From contig JACMPF010000190.1 in assembly GCA_014377665.1 (NCBI GenBank), positions 1 through 56,682 of the forward strand: a stretch of DNA of 56,682 nt. The letters are read 5' to 3'. This stretch comes from Pedobacter sp. (GTDB taxonomy: Bacteria > Bacteroidota > Bacteroidia > Sphingobacteriales > Sphingobacteriaceae). Below, piece by piece: positions 47,328-54,217 of the stretch. Within the stretch, counting starts at the first letter, position 1, and every line of letters begins with the position of its first letter. A program made the position numbers and the translations under genes. The notes beneath the pieces are model-generated. The model was not told the origin of the DNA. It saw nothing but the letters and a program-made list of their open reading frames with translations, and ran no database searches.

Positions 47328-48650
47328 ATGAGAGAAATTTTACTAGCCATCGGGAATTTCCTTTCCTACCGTTTCAGCCTTCATGAGGACAGTGCCCGCG
47401 AATCAGAAACCATTGAGTCTATACGTAAAAATGTGGAATTCAGGGGAGCCAATCTCTGGACATTGATTTTTGCCATTTTCATTGCCTCAATCGGGCTAAA
47501 TGTCAATTCAACTGCAGTGATTATTGGAGCGATGCTAGTTTCCCCTTTAATGGGCCCGATCATGGGTGTCGGACTGGGAATCGGTATCAATGATTTCGGC
47601 CTGGTAAAAAAAGGCGTAAGAAACCTGGCTATTGCCACAGTCTTCAGCATTGCCACCTCAACCCTGTATTTCTGGATCACGCCACTCCATGATGCCTCCT
47701 CAGAAATCTTGGCCAGAACCTCTCCATCCATTTGGGACGTTTTTATTGCGGGTTTTGGTGGCCTTGCGGGAATAATTGCGGTAACCCGGCGTGAGAAAAG
47801 CAATGTGGTACCGGGTGTGGCCATTGCCACTGCGCTTATGCCGCCCTTATGCACAGCAGGCTTCGGATTGGCCTCTGGCAACATTTACTTCTTTTTGGGT
47901 GCGATGTACCTCTATTTTATTAACAGTATTTTTATTTGCGTATCCACCTATCTTATTGTGCGCTACCTGAAATTTCATAAAAAAGAGTTTGAAAATAAGG
48001 CTGACGAGAAAAAAGTAAGCAGATACATCCTGATCATTGTATTGGTCACGGCCGCGCCAAGCGTCTACCTGGCTTACCGGATCGTCGACAGGAGCATTTT
48101 TGAAAACAGCGCACGTCTGTTCATCCAAAATGAAATTAATTATAAAGATACCCAAGTGATCAGCAAGAGTTACAATTACAGCAGAAAGGGAAATGAAATA
48201 GATCTACTGTTGCTGGGAACAGAATTGACACCCCTACAACTTGATTCCCTGCGCAGGAAACTACCGACATACAAACTGGGAAACACTAAACTGATCGTCC
48301 GGCAAGGTTTGAATGCTAAAAATGAACTGGACATGTCACAAATCAAAGCCAGCATACTCGAGGCTGTTTATCAAAGCGACTCGACCGGACAAAAAAGGAA
48401 TGTCATCAACAAGATTGACCGGCCGATTCCGGAAATTAGCACAGAACTTAAGTCCCTTTATCCAGATATTAAAACGTACAGCATCAATAATGTGGAACTC
48501 CGGCATGTTCAAACTCAACTTAGTGATACGGTCACCCTGGCGACAGTCAGCTTTAGCAAGGGTATTTCCCGCGATGAAAAAGCACGCCTGGAAAGATGGT
48601 TGAAAACCAGACTTGGTACGGACTCATTGCAGTTGATTGTTTTAAATTAA
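47328..48650 (+). CDS. DUF389-family membrane protein
   Basis: A 440-residue protein of the DUF389/TIGR00341 group. The family core is ESIRKNVEFRGANLWTLIFA, GLNVNSTAVIIGAMLVSPLM, and GLGIGINDFGLVKKGVRNL, with six TM helices between about residues 40 and 260. The last 180 residues are a soluble domain with repeated QLDSLR and LPTYKLGN-type segments. Function is not established. It is intact and converges on the DUF305 gene with 2 bp between stops. Confidence 0.88.
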   Translation: MREILLAIGNFLSYRFSLHEDSARESETIESIRKNVEFRGANLWTLIFAIFIASIGLNVNSTAVIIGAMLVSPLMGPIMGVGLGIGINDFGLVKKGVRNLAIATVFSIATSTLYFWITPLHDASSEILARTSPSIWDVFIAGFGGLAGIIAVTRREKSNVVPGVAIATALMPPLCTAGFGLASGNIYFFLGAMYLYFINSIFICVSTYLIVRYLKFHKKEFENKADEKKVSRYILIIVLVTAAPSVYLAYRIVDRSIFENSARLFIQNEINYKDTQVISKSYNYSRKGNEIDLLLLGTELTPLQLDSLRRKLPTYKLGNTKLIVRQGLNAKNELDMSQIKASILEAVYQSDSTGQKRNVINKIDRPIPEISTELKSLYPDIKTYSINNVELRHVQTQLSDTVTLATVSFSKGISRDEKARLERWLKTRLGTDSLQLIVLN

Positions 48651-48652
48651 TC

Positions 48653-49123
48653 TCATTGTCCCCGTGAGAACTTTCCGTCGAGCGTGTCAATTAAGAATTT
48701 CATTCTTAAAATTTCCGCCTGTTGGGAAACAATGATACTGTCTGCCAGTTTCCTGACATTCCTATCCTTGATCCCTGCTCTTTTGCTGGTCATGATCGCG
48801 GATGAGTGGTGGGGAATCATAGCTTTCATATACTGCTTATCGCTAATAAATGCCTGGGTCCGCAATAGGATTAAGGTAAGTATAAAGATTCCAGCACTTG
48901 AAAACAAGATGAATCTGTTCGCCTTTTTATTAGGGTACATCATTGGCATTAGTAGAAGCATCAAAACAGTCATTGGACAGGCCATTAGGATGGACATATA
49001 AAGCCGGGTCAGACTAAAATAAATGTGGCCGATCTCATCAACATTAAGAAACATTACTGTGTACATTGACAAAACGGATAAAATTAGCATCAACGGCAGT
49101 TTTTTATAATGATTAGATTGCAT
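48653..49123 (-). CDS. DUF305 membrane protein
   Basis: A 156-residue protein with three TM helices (about residues 9-25, 37-57, 70-88) and a C-terminal DUF305 domain with the conserved MKAMIPHHSSAIMTSKRA, which suggests ferritin-like or metal binding through the paired His. DUF305 proteins are often near copper or stress genes, but no metal resistance operon is seen here. The start at 49123 begins with MQSNHYKKLP. Confidence 0.85.
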   Translation of the reverse strand: MQSNHYKKLPLMLILSVLSMYTVMFLNVDEIGHIYFSLTRLYMSILMACPMTVLMLLLMPMMYPNKKANRFILFSSAGIFILTLILLRTQAFISDKQYMKAMIPHHSSAIMTSKRAGIKDRNVRKLADSIIVSQQAEILRMKFLIDTLDGKFSRGQ

Positions 49124-49291
49124 GTGTGGAATATTAAGTTTAAATCTATTAACCTAACAAGGGTTACGCAGTTAAGTTTGCGAACAACATGATTCTCTGG
49201 TGTATACAGGTAAAGCCGAAGCCCTTGAAAATCGTTATGCTGGATTTGGCCGAGGACACGGTGGCAGTTCAGGCATTCAGACGTAATCACT

Positions 49292-49873
49292 TTAAAAATG
49301 CTCACGCAACAAACTGATAGCTCGTCTTAATTTAGTCTTTACTGTACCTAGCGGAATGTCAAGCTCTTCAGCAGCTTCAGAATGTTTATATCCCTGAAAG
49401 TATATCAGGTATAATATTTCTTTTTCAGTCGGAGGAAGGATATTGGTCAATTGTTTGATTCCAATAATCTCCGGATTAATAGTCATCTGATAGCTGGTTT
49501 CCAATTCAAACGAATGGTCTTCCAGATTTGAATTCTTATCGGCGTTGAGCTGAGCTCTGCTTCGCAAATAATCAATAGCCATATGTCTTGCCGTTGCCGC
49601 CATCCAAGTAAAGAGCCTGACGAGTGAGGGATCATAGCCGTCAATGGATTTCCATATCTTGACGAAAGTTTCCTTCAAAATATCCGCTGCTACTACTTCA
49701 GACCTCGGAATTCTGGAAATGATGTTCATTAATGCTGGGGCCTACATTTTATACGGAAGTTTAAATTTGGTTTCACAGCGCTCACGTATCCCGCTTACCA
49801 ATTCCTCTTCAGCTATCCTAAGGACAACGACAGGTGCTTGAAAGTCAACACTGGGAACAGGTATGGTGATCAT
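49292..49873 (-). pseudogene. ECF sigma factor interrupted by an amber codon
   Basis: One frame from the ATG at 49873 gives RIAEEELVSGIRERCETKFK, LPYKM, a TAG at 49742-49744 where the family has Tyr (KMYAPAL), then APALMNIISRIPRSEVVAAD, ILKETFVKIWKSIDGYDPS, LFTWMAATARHMAIDYLRSR (region 2) and ILPPTEKEILYLIYFQGYKH followed by GTVKTKLRRAISLLREHF (region 4). Everything past the stop is open and well conserved. A 145-residue protein could start at the ATG at 49729 but would lack part of region 2. Confidence 0.8.
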
Positions 49874-49982
49874 GGGTTTTCGATAGTAGTTTACTATATC
49901 AAATAATACTCCATTTTTTGTTAAATGGCTAATAGACGAAGAATCTAAACAACTAGATGGAGTGATGATGATAATGTAACAT

Positions 49983-50015
49983 ACAAAAAAGACCGGTTCA
50001 CCATTACAACCGGCC
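49983..50015 (-). terminator. Rho-independent terminator of the fasciclin remnant
   Basis: On the minus strand an 8-nt stem GGCCGGTT pairs with AACCGGTC (7 of 8) around a 9-nt loop, followed by TTTTTT. It lies 24 bp past the stop of the fasciclin remnant at 50039. Confidence 0.7.
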
Positions 50016-50038
50016 CTATTCATCCCCTCTTAAGCCAA

Positions 50039-50110
50039 TTAGTTCGGCATCAACACAGTATCGATGACATGAATCACCCCATTTTTTTGCATCACATCGG
50101 CAATGGCCAC
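50039..50110 (-). pseudogene. C-terminal remnant of a fasciclin-domain protein
   Basis: A short minus-strand frame gives VAIADVMQKNGVIHVIDTVL then MPN and stop, the canonical end of a fasciclin (FAS1) domain. The upstream part lies in other frames or is lost. The preserved terminator just downstream supports a once-real gene. Confidence 0.65.
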
Positions 50111-50455
50111 CTATCTCATCATCCTCAATGGTACGAAGCTCTTTCTCCACTACCCTAGGCTTACTTTGATTTTGAATATCTAAAAGATCTGAAACATTCA
50201 GGTCTATTAATCTTATGTCTTGATTTATCCTCATTTATTTTCCGAATTGTTTAAGAAAACAATAAAGAGTGAAGAATACGAATCAATACGACCGACCGAC
50301 GGCTATCGTACGATAGGTTTATTATTAATTGTAGTAGGCTATTTATACCTGAGGTGAGTTATATGGATATATGGACCTATTCTATTATAGCCTGAATGAA
50401 CAGAAAAGAAGGACGTTGGAACGGGCCTTCCCAGCACTTTAATAAACTGGAATAG
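50111..50455. other. spacer with no assigned gene
   Basis: A minus-strand frame from 50234 (MRINQDIRLIDLNVSDLLDI) reads like protein for about 40 codons but joins a wrong frame of the fasciclin remnant. I cannot name it. The rest shows nothing clear. Confidence 0.35.
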
Positions 50456-50707
50456 GTACTTGAAGATAGTTATATAGAACTTTTTAAAACATTTATTCCA
50501 AATGCTAAACTAGACTTAATCTCAGGGTTATCCACTTCCCTAAAATCTACAAAAAGAAATAAAATTCACCCACTGAAGGCACTCCAAGGAGGTTTCATCG
50601 AGGAGAAAACTATTGATGAAATTATTTCGGACCTAAAAAAAGCAAGAACTTTCAAAATGTTGTCTCTCGAAGATCACCATTGCAGAGTTGAAATATGGTG
50701 CGGCTAA
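50456..50707 (+). pseudogene. unidentified protein remnant
   Basis: A plus-strand frame of about 83 codons without an ATG start gives IELFKTFIPNAKLDLISGL, KIHPLKALQGGFIEEKTIDE and IISDLKKARTF, which reads as real protein (helical, charged). It is preceded by an in-frame stop and merges into the VapC remnant in another frame. I do not recognise the family. Confidence 0.4.
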
Positions 50708-50968
50708 CAGTTAGTATCCAGAGAAAAACGTTACTAAAATAATCCAGCTACAACAGCAGTTTACCTTAATACCTATCTTTAATTCATTGGATGTCTATGC
50801 AACCGAAAAAGCAAGGCTGAAAAATCAGGGAAGATGTTGGACGATTTTGAAGTGCTGATCGGGGAAACAGTGGTCGCCAATAAACTCACTCTAGTCACCA
50901 GAAATGTATCCGACTTTGATAGGTTCGAGAAAATCAGTATAGAAGATTGGACAACAAAACAATGTTGA
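50658..50968 (+). pseudogene. vapC: remnant of a VapC-type PIN-domain toxin
   Basis: Plus-strand pieces in order: CCLSKITIAELKYGAANS, a TAG, YPEKNVTKIIQLQQQFTLIP, IFNSLDVYATEKARLKNQG, then a frameshift and KMLDDFEVLIGETVVANKLT, LVTRNVSDFDRF, SIEDWTTKQC and stop at 50968. This is the C-terminal three quarters of a VapC RNase; the first catalytic Asp region (LDTN) is missing. No vapB antitoxin is seen beside it, as expected for a dead toxin. Confidence 0.75.
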
Positions 50969-51335
50969 TTAAGATTTCGATCTATATATATTTAAATACT
51001 GAACCTGGTAACTCTATACCGCTGACCTTCAAGAAACATTAGAGATTTCAGTGTCTCCAAATGAAAATATCCCTAACGAGTTCTCTGTAGCGATGTCGGA
51101 AAATTTGTTCCGAAAAGACACCCTCCTCCTCAATGCAATATTTTAAGAAGCCTGCCTGGGATTTACTTAGACCCTTCGAATGGACAATACATTTAACCTC
51201 AATTTGATTATCCTCAGACATTATTAAAAGGATTCCGTTATTACTTTTAGAATCACTACTGTCCGGTAAAAACCGGAGAATAATCGAGTATGGACTGAAA
51301 GTCCATAGTTTTGCTTTCGACTGAAAGTCGCATCG
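50969..51335. other. spacer with three consecutive hairpins
   Basis: No gene recognised. The right end carries three short palindromes (51263-51276, 51289-51307, 51318-51330), described separately. Confidence 0.5.
51263..51330. repeat. array of three small hairpins, two sharing GACTGAAAGTC
   Basis: Hairpin one is CCGGT-4 nt-ACCGG (51263-51276). Hairpin two has 8-bp arms TATGGACT/AGTCCATA around GAA (51289-51307). Hairpin three has 5-bp arms CGACT/AGTCG around GAA (51318-51330). The last two share the core GACTGAAAGTC. They end 6 bp before the stop of the IS200-like transposase remnant, the place where IS200/IS605 elements carry a terminal hairpin recognised by TnpA. The array could also be REP-type palindromes. 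Confidence 0.6.
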
Positions 51336-51624
51336 TTACTCTAGTATAAAATTAGATCCACTATCATCATTTGTTTTTCTTTGATGCTCCAAACATTCAT
51401 TAACCATTTCATCGGTTATATTACCAGTGCTCCAACAACCGTAACTTAGCAGTCTGTTGATAGCCATTTTCTGAAAAACTAATCTTATCTTCTCTGCTAT
51501 TCCGAATCGCTTTGATGATTTTCATCTTATACCTATCAACTTCAGCAACCCTTGCACCTGGACCTTTGTAATCTTTGGAAACATAAATCTTAAGAAACTC
51601 GTAATTGCGCTTAACTTTGCCCAC
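51336..51624 (-). mobile_element. IS200/IS605-like TnpA remnant
   Basis: On the minus strand the first frame (51421-51624) gives NYEFLKIYVSKDYKGPGARV, then a shift to a second frame gives KSSKRFGIAEKIRL, LLSYGCWSTGNITDEMVNEC and LEHQRKTNDDSGSNFILE, with a stop at 51336. 'VSKD', 'K.SSKR' and 'YxWxxxGNxTDEM...YLEHQ' follow the order of IS200/IS605 Y1 transposases (TnpA). The catalytic HuH pair is not recoverable, so it is inactive. It borders the right direct repeat. Confidence 0.55.
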
Positions 51625-51667
51625 GCCGGTGCTAGATATAGATATCCAGATAGGCGCTTGTCACCTG

Positions 51668-51812
51668 CTAATTTTTTTAGCGTACAGTTACCATCGCTCA
51701 ATAGTTAAATGAATAACTTTTTACTTTTGTTACTCATGAAATTTGAATAGTTACACTTGAGAAATAAAAATAACATAAATTGGGGTGAATACTCTTAAAA
51801 GCATGTCCGGAA
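51668..51812 (+). repeat. right copy of ~145-bp direct repeat (hemW promoter and start)
   Basis: Matches 33984-34129. It contains TACTTTTG (51722-51729), a perfect -7 box, and the hemW start ATG at 51803, so this copy is functional. It begins about 40 bp after the transposase remnant. Confidence 0.9.
51722..51729 (+). promoter_or_regulatory. putative -7 box of hemW
   Basis: TACTTTTG fits TAnnTTTG and lies 73 bp before the hemW ATG, inside the right direct repeat. The left repeat copy has TACTTTTT at the matching place. Confidence 0.5.
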
Positions 51813-52942
51813 TCTACATCCATATCCCATTTTGCAAAAAAGCTTGTACTTATTGTAACTTCCATTTCAGTACTTCTCTCAAATATGTTGATGAGATGGT
51901 AGATGCGATTTGCCTGGAAATTGTGAAGAAGAAAGATCGGATTACCGATCAGGTTGGAACAATTTACTTCGGAGGAGGAACGCCCTCCATTTTAAGCGCC
52001 AAGCATTTTGAGAAAATCTTCCATGTTATTACTAAGAACTTTTCTATCTCATCCGAGGCGGAGATTACGATCGAAGCAAACCCAGATGACTTGACTGCAG
52101 CAAAGATATCAGAGTTGAGAAGACTGCCCGTCAATCGCTTTAGTATCGGCATTCAGTCTTTTTTTGAAGAAGACCTAGTTTGGATGAACCGTGCTCACAA
52201 TGCCATTGAAGCCGTAACTTGTATCAAACGAAGTCAAGATGCCGGGTTTGAAAATTTAAGTATTGACCTGATCTATGGCTATCCGCTACTAACCGACAGC
52301 AAATGGCTCCATAATATTAATAAGGCCATAGAATTTGAAACTCCCCATATCTCTGCATACTCTTTAACGGTTGAACCTAGAACAGTCCTCGCAAGTTCCA
52401 TAAAAAGAGGGAAAGATATACCATTAAACGATGAACAAAGTGCATCGCAGTTCATTACACTGATCGACAAGCTGACAGAAGGTGGATTTGAGCATTACGA
52501 AATCTCGAACTTTAGTAAACCTGGAAAGTATGCTGTACACAACACCAACTACTGGCGTGGCGTAACCTACCTTGGAATTGGCCCATCGGCACATGGATTT
52601 AATGGAAATGTTAGGTATTTAAACGTTGCTAACAATGCTGCATATCTGAGTAGCATGAAGTTGGGTAAAATACCGGAAACCATAGAAGAGCTAGATTTGT
52701 ACGATCGATTTAATGAATACGTAATGATCTCCTTAAGGACCATGTGGGGAACAAGCCTTGATAAGATTGAGCAGGATTTTGGAAAGTTCTTCCTGGCAGA
52801 CACCCTAAAAACAATAAGGAGCTTTGTCGAAAGACAATGGCTCATTAATGAGGGCAATCACCTAAAACTAACTAATGACGGGAAACTTTTTGCGGATTAT
52901 ATTGCCTCAGAATTGTTCCTATCAGTGGAAGATCACAGATAG
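51803..52942 (+). CDS. hemW: radical SAM family heme chaperone HemW
   Basis: A 379-residue radical SAM protein. The cluster-binding motif is in IPFCKKACTYCNFHF (CxxxCxxC), followed by IYFGGGTPS, ITIEANPDDLT, RFSIGIQSF and SIDLIYGYPLLT, which together mark the HemW/oxygen-independent coproporphyrinogen-oxidase-like group; a HemN_C-type C-terminal region follows (LGIGPSAHGF, EEFxxYVMISLRT-like segment). HemW inserts heme into target enzymes. I start it at the ATG at 51803 (MSGIYIHIPFC); an in-frame ATG 18 bp upstream adds six residues without similarity. It ends in TAG and is convergent with the DUF1501 gene, 1 bp apart. Confidence 0.93.
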   Translation: MSGIYIHIPFCKKACTYCNFHFSTSLKYVDEMVDAICLEIVKKKDRITDQVGTIYFGGGTPSILSAKHFEKIFHVITKNFSISSEAEITIEANPDDLTAAKISELRRLPVNRFSIGIQSFFEEDLVWMNRAHNAIEAVTCIKRSQDAGFENLSIDLIYGYPLLTDSKWLHNINKAIEFETPHISAYSLTVEPRTVLASSIKRGKDIPLNDEQSASQFITLIDKLTEGGFEHYEISNFSKPGKYAVHNTNYWRGVTYLGIGPSAHGFNGNVRYLNVANNAAYLSSMKLGKIPETIEELDLYDRFNEYVMISLRTMWGTSLDKIEQDFGKFFLADTLKTIRSFVERQWLINEGNHLKLTNDGKLFADYIASELFLSVEDHR

Positions 52943-52943
52943 T

Positions 52944-54209
52944 CTATGTCATCACACCAATTGTTTTACTAGTCCATTCAGGAAATAATACTTTATCATT
53001 GTGAATACCCAAATGCTTATCTGCGACTTCACTAAAAACACTTCTAAAATCAGTAGTTACGGCGAGGTCACGACCATCTTCCAGATTTTCTACAGACAAA
53101 GGGTTAATCGTTCCATGCACACGGCCTCCATTCACACCTGCACCCAATATAAAGTTACAAGATGCCCTACCATGATCAGTACCACCATTTCCATTTTGCC
53201 TAACAGTACGTCCAAACTCGGTCATAGTCATCACTGTTACATCATCTTGAAAAGTCTCCATATCTGTCCAAAATGCCATCATACTTTCACTCAGGTCGTT
53301 TACATTTCTAGCGAAAATACCCGTTTCTTTACCTTGATTAAAGTGCGTATCCCAGCCGCCTGACTCTGTAAAAGCAACTTCAAGACCTACATCCATCTTA
53401 ATTAATTGGGCAATCTGCTTTAATGAGTTTCCAAGAGCTGTGTTAGGATACACGGCATTATTTGAAGGCTTATAATTTTTAATGTCGGTTTTTTGAAGCA
53501 TCTTGATGGCGTCGAAGCTCTCTTTACCGGTCTCCTTCAATAAATTAGAAGAAGTTTGATCGTAGAGGTCTTCAAAGCTCTTGGCAGCCATGTTAACCGA
53601 AGCCGGATTACCCTTCATTTGCAAATTGAAGTCTTGTAGGTTATTTATGGCTACGGCAGCATTATCACCATAAAATGATCTTGGCAAAGAAGTAGTTAGG
53701 CTTATGCCTTGGAATGGCGTTGCAGCCTCATGACCGAGTAAGCCGACAGCTCTATTTAACCAGCCGCTGTCAGTACCTTTCTTAAAAGGAGTACCTGACT
53801 CCATATAATCCTGTGCATCAAAATGGGAGCGGGTATTGTTTGGTGATCCGATACCATGTACGATGGCCATCCGTTTATCCCGAAACATAGGTTCAAAGGC
53901 CGACATAGATGGGTGCAATCCGAATTTTCCATCAAGATCGATCAGCGGTTTTTCTGATGAACCTTTAGCCGCGGACATGAATAATGTTGGTCGTGCTGCT
54001 TTCAGATATTCATCTGTAAATGGAGTAACGGCCATCAAACCATCCATTGCTCCGCGCTGGAAAATACATACCATGATTTTCTTACGCTTAAATAAGCCGG
54101 GGCTTTGGGTTCCCGCCACTGCTTCTGCTAAAAAGCCAGGTATTCCGCCTATGCCTATTCCAAATAAAGCAAGGCCACCTCCTTTAATAAATCCTCTTCT
54201 TGAAGTCAT
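52944..54209 (-). CDS. DUF1501 protein with twin-arginine signal
   Basis: A 421-residue exported protein. A twin-arginine-like signal (TSRRGFIKGGGLALFGIGIG) precedes the mature part. Family blocks are CIFQRGAMDGLMAVTPF, HGIGSPNNTRSHFDAQDYME and MTEFGRTVRQNGNGGTDHGR, a phosphatase/sulfatase-like fold in the DUF1501 group. It follows the DUF1800 gene by 8 bp and is part of the same unit; these two families are nearly always found together. Function is unknown. Confidence 0.9.
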   Translation of the reverse strand: MTSRRGFIKGGGLALFGIGIGGIPGFLAEAVAGTQSPGLFKRKKIMVCIFQRGAMDGLMAVTPFTDEYLKAARPTLFMSAAKGSSEKPLIDLDGKFGLHPSMSAFEPMFRDKRMAIVHGIGSPNNTRSHFDAQDYMESGTPFKKGTDSGWLNRAVGLLGHEAATPFQGISLTTSLPRSFYGDNAAVAINNLQDFNLQMKGNPASVNMAAKSFEDLYDQTSSNLLKETGKESFDAIKMLQKTDIKNYKPSNNAVYPNTALGNSLKQIAQLIKMDVGLEVAFTESGGWDTHFNQGKETGIFARNVNDLSESMMAFWTDMETFQDDVTVMTMTEFGRTVRQNGNGGTDHGRASCNFILGAGVNGGRVHGTINPLSVENLEDGRDLAVTTDFRSVFSEVADKHLGIHNDKVLFPEWTSKTIGVMT

Positions 54210-54217
54210 GATAATGT

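Noticed and set aside
47381..47884. 167-codon open frame antisense to the DUF389 gene
   Set aside because: Fully inside a well-supported gene with low-complexity composition; no independent evidence.
34211..49873. TAG recoded as tyrosine or tryptophan in this organism
   Set aside because: ruvC, GH32, yfhO and hemW end in TAG at the expected family C-termini, and the affected genes also carry TAA, TGA, frameshifts and truncations.
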